From the NCBI RefSeq assembly GCF_029223255.1, contig NZ_JARHUC010000006.1, positions 310,001 through 374,000 on the forward strand: a DNA stretch of 64,000 nt. Reading direction: 5' to 3'. Shown in pieces: positions 16,284-22,962 of this stretch. Positions within the stretch are counted from its first letter, which is position 1. Each line of letters starts with the position of its first letter. A program made the position numbers and the translations under genes. Below the pieces are notes generated by a model. It was not told where the DNA came from and did not search any database. It was given only the letters and a program-made list of their open reading frames with translations. This stretch comes from Albimonas marina. Its GTDB lineage: Bacteria > Pseudomonadota > Alphaproteobacteria > Rhodobacterales > Rhodobacteraceae.

Positions 16284-16724
16284 TCAGGGATCGGGCGAGG
16301 GGAGCTGCGCTGCGCCTGCGAAGTCCGCGAAATCCTGAACGGAGAGGCCCCCGGTGACCACCCGTCCGTGGACCTCGATCCAGGCGTGAGCGCCCAGTTC
16401 GCCGCCCGTCCGGCGCATCCCGAGGCGGAAGACGAAGGGCACGCCCAGCCGCTCGAGCCACATCCGCGCGGCCATCGATTGCACCAGGCAGTCGGTCCGG
16501 CCGGGCAGCCGTCGCCCGATCCGCGCCAGCGCCACGCGCATCCGCTCCCCGTCCTCGACGCCGAAATCGGGTCCTGCGCCCGCCGGTCCGGGCGTGCGCA
16601 GACGGCGCAGAAGCTCCGCCGCGGGCAGGCTGCGGTGCAGTTTTCGGGCGCGAAGCATCCAGAACAGCGCGGGAAACAGCGCCAGGAGGTCCCGAACGGA
16701 CCGGCGCGAGGCGGTTGAGGTCAT
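16284..16724 (-). CDS. Lasso peptide biosynthesis B2 protein (leader peptidase)
   Basis: This 146-residue transglutaminase-like cysteine protease is the B2 enzyme that cuts the leader from a lasso-peptide precursor. The catalytic Cys79 is in GRTDCLVQSMAARMWLERLG and His113 in GGELGAHAWIEV, the standard B2 pattern. The third residue expected about 12 positions after the His is Gly here (HGRVVTGGLS), not Asp; this is an alignment by eye. The N-terminus MTSTASRRSVRDLLALFPAL with a basic helix fits B2 proteins. The start at 16724 lacks a Shine-Dalgarno; a TTG at 16814 would read through the terminator hairpin and is unlikely. It follows the precursor gene on the same strand, so read-through past that hairpin must supply it. 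Confidence 0.87.
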   Translation of the reverse strand: MTSTASRRSVRDLLALFPALFWMLRARKLHRSLPAAELLRRLRTPGPAGAGPDFGVEDGERMRVALARIGRRLPGRTDCLVQSMAARMWLERLGVPFVFRLGMRRTGGELGAHAWIEVHGRVVTGGLSVQDFADFAGAAQLPSPDP

Positions 16725-16769
16725 GCGGGAGGGGCCGGCGCGAAGGGGGCCGGAGGCGGCCCCAAAATA

Positions 16770-16797
16770 CGAAAGCGCACCCAAGGGTGCGCTTTCG
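16770..16797 (-). terminator. Attenuating terminator between lasso precursor and B2 gene
   Basis: A perfect 13-bp stem (CGAAAGCGCACCC and its complement, 2-nt loop) is followed on the minus strand by TATTTTGGGG. It starts 51 nt after the precursor stop. Partial termination here would give much more precursor mRNA than B2 mRNA, as is common in RiPP operons. Confidence 0.85.
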
Positions 16798-16847
16798 AGT
16801 CTCTCATCGGTCAAGCGGGAACATCGCGCTCCCGTCGCAGCAGCTGA

Positions 16848-16973
16848 TCAGCTGCAGTCGATGATCGCGCCGTCGCCGCCGCAGACGTCGATCGGCGGGC
16901 CGCCCGTGCCACGGGTCATGCTCTTGACCGACATCTTCGCCACTTTCGGCTCGATCCAAACTTTCTTGCTCAT
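16848..16973 (-). CDS. Lasso peptide precursor
   Basis: A 41-residue precursor. The leader (1-21) has Trp6 and Pro9 in KVWIEPKVAKM, which resembles the W-x-E-P leader motif of paeninodin-type precursors bound by the B1/RRE protein. Thr20 at position -2 and Arg21 precede Gly22, the expected N-terminus of the core. Core residues GTGGPPID give an 8-residue ring closed between Gly1 and Asp8. The tail VCGGDGAIIDCS carries Cys10 and Cys19 and ends in Ser20, the expected site for the clustered kinase. GAGGTGAGG sits before ATG 16973. A longer reading from 17069 overlaps the methyltransferase stop by ATGA but runs through AT-rich, promoter-like DNA. The bioactivity is unknown. Confidence 0.88.
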   Translation of the reverse strand: MSKKVWIEPKVAKMSVKSMTRGTGGPPIDVCGGDGAIIDCS

Positions 16974-17009
16974 CGCCTCACCTCGTGAGTCTGCATCACA
17001 CCCAGAGCC

Positions 17010-17037
17010 AGCATACGCAAGCTCATGGGCTACGCAA
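17010..17037 (-). promoter_or_regulatory. Candidate promoter of the lasso precursor
   Basis: In an AT-rich pocket between the methyltransferase stop and the precursor, the minus strand reads TTGCGT (17032-17037), 16 nt, then TATGCT (17010-17015). A start near 17003 would leave a 5' leader of about 30 nt with the Shine-Dalgarno. The boxes match the sigma-70 consensus only partly (3/6 and 4/6). Confidence 0.45.
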
Positions 17038-17065
17038 CGAATTTTTTGCAATGCGGCGGAGCCGT

Positions 17066-18421
17066 TCATGATGAAATCAGGTCTGCGATCCGAGCCGCCG
17101 CCGCGTCACCCGGAGCGGGCGCCGCGACGGCGCCGCCGAGCAGCGCGGAGACGGCGAAACGCCCCTGTCCGCGGGCCGCGAGCGCCCGGGTCAGGCGGTC
17201 GCAGGCCGCGCGAGCGTCGGCGGGAACCGCGCGGGGCGAGGCGTAGGCCGCCGACGCCGCCAGCCCGGCCCCGATCAGCGCCCCGGCGAGGGGGATCGTC
17301 GCCTCCAGCGGCCGCGCCGCGACGGCGGCGAGCTCGGCCAGCGTCGCCGTTTCGCGCTCGGCCAGCAGGGCCAGCATCGGGCCGTAGACGGCGCGCGACA
17401 GGGTGGCCGCGCCCAGCAGGCCCTCGGTGCGCAGCTCGGCGGTCTCCGGCCCGGCCAGGCCGCGCAGCCGCACCGCGCCCGGATCGGGCGCCGGGCCGCC
17501 GGGCTTGGCGAACAGGTCCGCGCGGCGCACCCGCCACATCATCAGGTCCCCCAGCTCCGCCCCCGTCCAGGGATCGGGGCTGGCGTCGACCTCCGCCATC
17601 TGGGCGCGCGACATGTCGAGATCCCGCGCCAGCCGCTCGGGCCGCGCCGGCGCGAAGCGGTCGAGGCCCGCGGCGCGCAGCTCCGCGCCGAAGGCCCGCA
17701 TCCCGCGCAGGCCGGCGACGGGGGCGACCCACATCCGCACGAACAGGGCGGGCGGGCAGGCGGCCATCGCCTCCAGCGTCGCGGCCCAGCGCGGCAGCTC
17801 GCGGACCAGCCGGTAGGAGGCCGCGAAGCTGCGCCGCAGGGCGGCGACGGTCCAGTCGCGCCGCGCCTCGGGCGACAGCCCCCTGGGCGCCGCGTCCCAG
17901 CAGGCTCCTGCAAGCTGGCGCAGCCCCAGCGAGGCGCGCGCGCCCGGCAGCACCGACCAGGCGCACAGGAACCCGCCGCCGGGCGCGAGCTTGGCCCCCA
18001 GCAGCGCCAGCGCCGCGGCGCGGGCGGGCTCGTCCAGCAGGTCCCAGCCCCAGGGGGCGAGCACCAGGTCGAATTCCGGCAGGGCCTGCCCGGGCAGGGC
18101 GGCGACGGGCGCGGCGATCACCTGCGCCTCCAGCCCGGCCTCGGCGATCAGGGCGCGCGCCTGCTCGGCCAGCGCCGGGTCGCCCTCGGCGCCCCAGACC
18201 TCCAGCCCCTCGCCCGCCCCGGCGGCCGCGATCGCGGCGAGGCCCGCGCCCGTCCCCGCCTCGAGCAGCAGCACGCGGCGCGCCGGCCGCAGGCCCAGCC
18301 CCGCCATCGCCGCCGCCGACGAGGCGCCCAGCGGCGTCGCCCACGGCGTCAGCCCCCCGAACGCCGGCCAGTCCCGGCGGGGATCGAGCTCGGCCTCCGC
18401 GTCGTTTCGCCCAGAATTCAC
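17066..18421 (-). CDS. SAM-dependent methyltransferase of the lasso cluster
   Basis: A 451-residue protein with an N-terminal class I methyltransferase fold. The SAM motif I is VLLLEAGTGAGL (about 50-61), the acidic residue follows in WGAEGDPAL, and motif IV is PEFDLVLAPWGW. The C-terminal half resembles methyltransferase regulatory-domain proteins (WVAPVAGLRGMRAFGAELRA and the helical end). GTG at 18421 is preceded by GGGGA. It is the first gene of the minus-strand arm, directly before the precursor. By context it modifies the lasso peptide, for example a carboxylate, but it is not the PIMT or the small C-terminal O-methyltransferase known from other lasso clusters. A role unrelated to the peptide remains possible. 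Confidence 0.8.
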   Translation of the reverse strand: MNSGRNDAEAELDPRRDWPAFGGLTPWATPLGASSAAAMAGLGLRPARRVLLLEAGTGAGLAAIAAAGAGEGLEVWGAEGDPALAEQARALIAEAGLEAQVIAAPVAALPGQALPEFDLVLAPWGWDLLDEPARAAALALLGAKLAPGGGFLCAWSVLPGARASLGLRQLAGACWDAAPRGLSPEARRDWTVAALRRSFAASYRLVRELPRWAATLEAMAACPPALFVRMWVAPVAGLRGMRAFGAELRAAGLDRFAPARPERLARDLDMSRAQMAEVDASPDPWTGAELGDLMMWRVRRADLFAKPGGPAPDPGAVRLRGLAGPETAELRTEGLLGAATLSRAVYGPMLALLAERETATLAELAAVAARPLEATIPLAGALIGAGLAASAAYASPRAVPADARAACDRLTRALAARGQGRFAVSALLGGAVAAPAPGDAAAARIADLISS

Positions 18422-18717
18422 TTCGATTCCCCGTGAGTTGCAGGCCGCGTTGATGTATTCTCAAGCGGTACGGCGAAACAAGGCGACGCGACGGCTCCCG
18501 GGAAGGGCCGAGGATGCGCGACGCCTTCCGCAACGTCCCGGCCGGGGTTCAGGAGACCTGCGGCCGACGGCGCGGCGGATCGGATCGCCGGTGTGGGATG
18601 AGCGTTCAGGGGCCCGCGGCGCAGGCTTGCCTGCATCGCGGCGGCACGGGGATAGGGTCTGGTGGCATCCGGTCTGCAGCAAGGCGCCCGGCGGTCCGTC
18701 GGTCGGCGGGTTCGGGC
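18422..18717. promoter_or_regulatory. Divergent control region of the lasso cluster
   Basis: The 296 bp separate the methyltransferase (minus) from the kinase (plus) and must hold promoters for both arms. The minus side is AT-richer near 18440-18480 (TTGAGAATACATC on the minus strand). An ATG at 18514 in frame with the kinase would extend it through Arg/Gly-rich codons that look non-coding. I saw no clear operator or second precursor gene here. Confidence 0.4.
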
Positions 18718-19749
18718 ATGAGCGGCCTCGATTTCGCCCGCGCCGGCTTCGCCTCGCCCGCCGAACGCACCCCCGACGCCGACCCCACGCCGCGGCGCCA
18801 CCGCTTCTCGGCCCACGGGCTGGTGTTCGAAAGCGACCTCCCCGCCCCCTGGGCCATGCCCGCGCCCGCCGACGCCCCCGCCGACGTCGACGTCCGCGTC
18901 GGCCCCGTCCGCGCCCCGGCCGAGCCCGAGCGCGCCGCCGGCGGCTGGCTGGTGGAAAGCCCAACCGAGGCCTGGTGCGACTGGGAGGGGCTGCGCCTGC
19001 GCGTCTCCGACGGCGCGCGCATCGGGGTCGAGATGGGCCCCGGCGTGACGCCCGAGACCGCGGCGGTCTACCTCGGCTACGCCGCCTCCACCGCGCTGCT
19101 CCACCAGCGCGGCGCCATGCCCCTGCACGCCGCCGGCGCCGCGGGGCCCGCGGGCGGGGCGCTGCTGGTGGGCGACAGCGGGGCGGGCAAGTCCACCTTC
19201 GCGGCGATGATGGCGCGGGACGGCTGGGCGATGGTCGGCGACGACACCATCGCGCTCGACCTCGCGCCCGGCCGGCCCATCGGCCTGCATCGCGCCATGC
19301 GCACCGCGCGCCTCTTCGCCGATTCCGCGGGCGCGGTGGACGCCGGCGCTCAGGCCCCCGTCCTCGCCGAGGGCGCGGGCATGGGCAAGGCGGTGCGCAT
19401 CGTCTCCGACGCCGGCGAGGCGCTTCCCTGGCCCGCGCCGCTGCGCGTGGTGCTGGCGCTGGAGTGGCTGCACCCCGCCGACGCGCCGCCCGAGCTCGAG
19501 CGTCTGCCGACCCTCGCCGCCCTCGCCGTCCTGCGCCGCGCCGTGGGCCGGCCGGAGCTGGGCGCGCAGATGGGCCGCGACCGCGCCTATTTCCGCCTGC
19601 TCGGCCGCATCGCCGCCGAAATTCCCGTCTACGTCCTGCGCCGCCCCCGCGATTTCGACGCCGCCGCCCAGGCCGTCGCGCTCGCCCGGCGGGTCGTGGA
19701 CCGACTGGCCGCGGGCGAGGATCCGCTCGCCCCGGCGCCCAACCCCTGA
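18718..19749 (+). CDS. HprK-like serine kinase of the lasso cluster
   Basis: A 343-residue protein related to HPr kinase/phosphorylase. The Walker A loop is GDSGAGKST (152-160), preceded by AMPLHAAGA (His137 region) and followed by the acidic pair in GWAMVGDDTIALDLAPG. In paeninodin-type clusters such kinases (PadeK, ThcoK) phosphorylate the C-terminal Ser of the lasso precursor. The precursor here ends in Ser, which fits. The first 110 residues are a variable, acidic region. ATG 18718 is chosen by codon character though its Shine-Dalgarno is weak; 18514 and 18598 are in-frame alternatives. The kinase leads the plus-strand arm, 11 bp before the B1 gene. Confidence 0.88.
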   Translation: MSGLDFARAGFASPAERTPDADPTPRRHRFSAHGLVFESDLPAPWAMPAPADAPADVDVRVGPVRAPAEPERAAGGWLVESPTEAWCDWEGLRLRVSDGARIGVEMGPGVTPETAAVYLGYAASTALLHQRGAMPLHAAGAAGPAGGALLVGDSGAGKSTFAAMMARDGWAMVGDDTIALDLAPGRPIGLHRAMRTARLFADSAGAVDAGAQAPVLAEGAGMGKAVRIVSDAGEALPWPAPLRVVLALEWLHPADAPPELERLPTLAALAVLRRAVGRPELGAQMGRDRAYFRLLGRIAAEIPVYVLRRPRDFDAAAQAVALARRVVDRLAAGEDPLAPAPNP

Positions 19750-19760
19750 GGAGCCCGCAC

Positions 19761-20045
19761 GTGAATCCGACCGACCTGCTCAGCCGCAGCGACGGCGTCA
19801 TGGAAGCCCGCGTCAGCGACGACGAACTGGTGCTTCTGGGCCCGGAGTCCGAGGAATACTTCGGCCTCGACGCGGTGGCCTCCGACGTCTGGGAGCGGCT
19901 GGAGACGCCGATGACCCTGGCCGAGCTGGTCGATGCGCTGGCCCAGGACTACGACGCCCCGCCCGAGCGGATCTCGGCCGATCTCTCGCCCGCGATCCAG
20001 TCGCTGGTCGACGGCGGCCTCCTGAACCGGCAGGCTGCGGGCTGA
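19761..20045 (+). CDS. Lasso peptide B1 protein (PqqD family, leader-binding RRE)
   Basis: A 94-residue PqqD-like protein. In lasso clusters the B1 protein is a RiPP recognition element that binds the precursor leader and presents it to B2. The strands ARVSDDELVLLGPESEEYFGL and helices ASDVWERLETPMTLAELVDA, ending SADLSPAIQSLVDGGLL, are the usual PqqD fold. The GTG start at 19761 follows GAGGAG at good spacing. Its likely ligand is the Trp6/Pro9 leader encoded on the opposite strand. It sits between kinase and cyclase in one short-spaced operon. Confidence 0.92.
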   Translation: MNPTDLLSRSDGVMEARVSDDELVLLGPESEEYFGLDAVASDVWERLETPMTLAELVDALAQDYDAPPERISADLSPAIQSLVDGGLLNRQAAG

Positions 20046-20085
20046 GGCGGCGCGCCGCCCCCCCCCCAGCCGAGCCGCCCGCCCG

Positions 20086-22113
20086 ATGACCGACGCCCCC
20101 CTTCCCGCCCCGCCGCCGGCGGAGGCCCGCGCCCCCGCGGCTGCCATCGCGCCGATGCCGCCGGTGCGCGTCTTCGGCGTCTTCGACGCTCGCGGCCGGT
20201 CGGATCGGCTGAACGCGGTGCAGGCCGCCATGGCCTCGGCCTTCTCCGCCTCGGGTCCCGGCGGCGGCTGGAGCGGGGCGGAGCTGACGGGGGCCGAGGC
20301 CGCGACCGATCCCGCCGCCCGCGTCCTGCGCCTCGCCGTGCGCCTGCCCCAGGGCCTGCCGGGCCCCGCGGGCGACCCGCGCGCCTGGCTGCGCCGCGGC
20401 CCCGGCGGCCGCATCTGGACCGGCTTCGCCCGCCTGTGGACGCCCCCGCGCCCCGCCGCGGCCGAGGCCTGCCCGCCCCAGCCCGCGCCGCTCCGCGACC
20501 TCGACCGCCTCGCCTCCGCCGAGGCCTCGGGGCGCTTCGACGCGCTGCAGACCGCGGCCCAGGCGGTCGAGGGCGACTACGCCTTCGTGCTCTGCGATCC
20601 GCTCGCCCCCCGCCTGACCCTGCTGCGCGACGCCATCGGGGCCGAGCCGCTGGTCTATGCGCGCCTCGCCGACGGGCTGGTCGCCTTCTCCAACTGGGCG
20701 CACGCGCTGCTCGCCATTCCCGAGGTGGGGCGCGAGCCGGACCCCGAGGCGCTGACCGACATCTTCGCCTACGGCCGCCCGCTGATCGGCCGCACCGCCT
20801 GGCGCGGGATCGAGGAGGCGCCCGCCGCCCACCTGCTGCGCGTCGACGAGCGGGGCCTCAGCCTCGCCCCGCACTGGAGCCCCGGCCCCGATCCCGCGCT
20901 TCGCGGCCTGTCCGACGACGACGCGGTCGAGGCGGTGCTGGAGCGGGTGCGCCTGGCGGTCGCCTGCCGCTGGCGGGGCCTGGGCCGGTCGCCGGCGGTG
21001 CTGTTCTCGGGCGGGCTCGACAGCTCCCTGATCGCCGCGCTGGTCTGCCGGGAGACCGGCGGGGCGGAGCCCGTCGCCGCCTGGTCCGCCCGCTCCTCCA
21101 GCGGGGCCGAGCCGAGCGAGCGCGCCTCCCGCCTCGCGCTGGCGGCGCGCTACCCCCAGCTCGCGCTGAACGAGACGCTCTCCGACGACGCCGACCTGCT
21201 GGAGGGCGCCGAGCAGGCCTGGCGGCGCATGGCCGAGCCCTGCGCCGACGCGGGCTCCGGCACGCGCTTCGCGCTGCATCGCGCGGCGCTGGAGCGGGGG
21301 CACGACGCGATCGTCGGCGGGTTCGGGGGCGACTACGTCGTCTCCCACCAGCTTCGCAACTACCTCCACGACCGGGTCCATGCCGGCGCCTGGGGGGATG
21401 CGGCGGCCGAGATGCGCCGGATGCGCCGACTGGGGACCCGGCGCTGGCGGATCGCGCGCTGGGGGCTGTGGGCCGCCTCGCCGCTCGCCGCGCGCCTGCG
21501 GATGCGGCGCGGCGACGACGTGGCCGAGTACAGCCTCGGCGGCCTTCCCGACCTCGCCACCCGCCGCCGCTGGCACGCGCTGGGCCACCGCCCCTGGTCG
21601 GTGGGCGAGCCCACGGTGCTGGGCGAGCAGCGGCTGCGCATGGGCGGGCGCGCGACGTGGATGCTGTGCGACCTGCAGTTCTGGCCCGATCCCGCCTCGG
21701 GCGTCGCCGCGCCGCCGGTTGCGCAGGCCTACGGCAATCCGTTGTTCGACACCCGCGTGCTCGCCGCCGCGATGGGCGCGCCCGTGCGGCTGCAACGCCG
21801 CGGCGACCAGACCCGCGGCCTGATCCGCGCCATGCTCGCCCGCGTCGCCCCGCCCGAGGTCGCGATGCGTCCCGACAAGTCGCCCTTCCAGCCCGACGCG
21901 CCGCGCCTCGCGCTGGCCCGCCGCGCCGAGCTCGAGGCCGGCTTCGCCGCGTTCGCCGCGCTGCCCCTGTGGCGCGAGCTGGTGGATCGTCCGCGCCTCG
22001 CGGCGCACCTGGCCGCGCTCGACCAGGGGCCCGCCTCCGACCGGATCCAGCGGGCCGGCGTGGTGATGCGCGCGTGGAGCCTTGGCGAGTTCCTGCGCCG
22101 CGCCGCCGCCTGA
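20086..22113 (+). CDS. Lasso cyclase (asparagine-synthetase-like, C protein)
   Basis: A 675-residue AsnB homologue. The C-terminal ATP-pyrophosphatase domain has the PP-loop FSGGLDSSLIAAL (SGGLDSS at 308-314), which adenylates the ring-forming acidic side chain, here predicted to be Asp8 of the core. The N-terminal domain keeps the glutaminase fold (GDYAFVLCDPLAPRLTLLRDAIG) but lacks the Cys2 nucleophile, as in other lasso cyclases. Other expected segments are VGGFGGDYVVSH and RPDKSPFQP. No Shine-Dalgarno is visible before ATG 20086; ATG 20155 is an alternative. A run of nine C lies in the 40-bp gap after B1. A palindromic element follows. Confidence 0.95.
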   Translation: MTDAPLPAPPPAEARAPAAAIAPMPPVRVFGVFDARGRSDRLNAVQAAMASAFSASGPGGGWSGAELTGAEAATDPAARVLRLAVRLPQGLPGPAGDPRAWLRRGPGGRIWTGFARLWTPPRPAAAEACPPQPAPLRDLDRLASAEASGRFDALQTAAQAVEGDYAFVLCDPLAPRLTLLRDAIGAEPLVYARLADGLVAFSNWAHALLAIPEVGREPDPEALTDIFAYGRPLIGRTAWRGIEEAPAAHLLRVDERGLSLAPHWSPGPDPALRGLSDDDAVEAVLERVRLAVACRWRGLGRSPAVLFSGGLDSSLIAALVCRETGGAEPVAAWSARSSSGAEPSERASRLALAARYPQLALNETLSDDADLLEGAEQAWRRMAEPCADAGSGTRFALHRAALERGHDAIVGGFGGDYVVSHQLRNYLHDRVHAGAWGDAAAEMRRMRRLGTRRWRIARWGLWAASPLAARLRMRRGDDVAEYSLGGLPDLATRRRWHALGHRPWSVGEPTVLGEQRLRMGGRATWMLCDLQFWPDPASGVAAPPVAQAYGNPLFDTRVLAAAMGAPVRLQRRGDQTRGLIRAMLARVAPPEVAMRPDKSPFQPDAPRLALARRAELEAGFAAFAALPLWRELVDRPRLAAHLAALDQGPASDRIQRAGVVMRAWSLGEFLRRAAA

Positions 22114-22162
22114 GCGCCGCCCGCTCCAGGCGCCCCGGCGCACCGCCCGAGGCCCGCTCGAA

Positions 22163-22352
22163 GCGCCTGTTCTCCGGAGCCGTCTCTCGCTGATGCCGAA
22201 AAGAGCGACTCGTCCCCCGGGGTCAAGGATCGCGGAGCGACCCTCCGAAGGAGGGCATGTCCTTGACCCCGGGGGACGAGTCGCTCAGGCATCAACAGCG
22301 AGAGACGGATCCGGAGAGCAGGCGCGGCCCCTGTTCTTTGGTGAGTCAGGAG
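22163..22352 (-). repeat. Nested palindromic repeat element, copy 1 (reverse orientation)
   Basis: Two arms, 22163-22230 and 22260-22325, are near-perfect reverse complements, beginning GCGCCTGTTCTCCGGAGCCG and ending with its complement. The centre holds a second hairpin, ACCCTCC GAA GGAGGG. On the right a flank to about 22352 (CTGACTCACC on the minus strand) matches the left flank of the two other copies, which fixes this copy as reversed. It lies between the convergent cyclase and recR genes and may also act as a bidirectional terminator. Confidence 0.88.
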
Positions 22353-22365
22353 CGGCCTTCGCCCC

Positions 22366-22962
22366 TCACAGCGACCGCCGCGCCCGCAACGCCGCCCCGA
22401 TGGTCCCGTCGTCGAGAAAGTCGAGCTCGCCCCCCACCGGCACCCCCTGCGCCAGAGAGGTCGCGGTCACCCCCTCGGGCAGGATGTCGGCGACGTAATG
22501 CGCCGTCGTCTGCCCGTCGATCGTGGCCGGCAGCGCGAGGATCACCTCGCTCACCCCCTCGCGCGCCCGTTCCGCCAGCCGGGGCAGGCCCAGCTCCTCG
22601 GGCCCCGTGCCGTCGAGCGCGTTCAGCAGCCCCCCCAGCACGTGGTAGCGCCCGCGATAGGCCGCCGCCCGCTCCATCGCCCACAGGTCGGCGACGTCCT
22701 GCACCACGCACAGGATCGAGGCGTCGCGCTTGGGGTCCGTGCAGATCGCGCAGCGGTCGCCGGTCGACAGGTTCCCGCACTCGACGCAGGGCTTCACCGA
22801 GCGCGCGACCTCGGCCATCGCCTCGGCCAGCGGCGCCAGCAGCAGGTCGCGCTTGCGCATCAGGTGCAGCGCCGCCCGGCGGGCCGAGCGCGGGCCCAGC
22901 CCCGGCAGGCGCGCCAGCAGCTCGATCAGCGCCTCGACCGGCTCGCGTCCGCTCCCGCTCAT
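22366..22962 (-). CDS. recR: Recombination mediator RecR
   Basis: RecR (198 residues) acts with RecF/RecO in loading RecA at gaps. The helix-hairpin-helix part [20 protein letters not shown] is at residues 13-32, the zinc cysteines in [16 protein letters not shown] at about 57-72, and the Toprim domain in [18 protein letters not shown] followed by [13 protein letters not shown]. The ATG overlaps the stop of the ABC transporter gene by ATGA, so the two are translationally coupled. This partner is unusual: recR more often follows dnaX and ybaB, which are not seen here. Confidence 0.97.
   Translation of the reverse strand: MSGSGREPVEALIELLARLPGLGPRSARRAALHLMRKRDLLLAPLAEAMAEVARSVKPCVECGNLSTGDRCAICTDPKRDASILCVVQDVADLWAMERAAAYRGRYHVLGGLLNALDGTGPEELGLPRLAERAREGVSEVILALPATIDGQTTAHYVADILPEGVTATSLAQGVPVGGELDFLDDGTIGAALRARRSL

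Noticed and set aside
16725-16814. TTG start extending the B2 protein by 30 residues
   Set aside because: The extension would be encoded by the terminator hairpin and T-run; the family N-terminus begins at 16724.
16848-17069. 73-residue form of the lasso precursor starting with ATGA overlap
   Set aside because: The 32 extra codons are AT-rich and promoter-like, the Shine-Dalgarno sits before Met 33, and the shorter form has normal leader length.
18514-18717. Extension of the kinase, or a second precursor peptide, in the divergent region
   Set aside because: Codons are Arg/Gly-rich without leader motif; no Thr-x-Gly core pattern with Asp/Glu at 7-9 was found.
22163-22352. Insertion sequence remnant
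   Set aside because: No transposase fragment; the element is a palindrome of constant size in three places.
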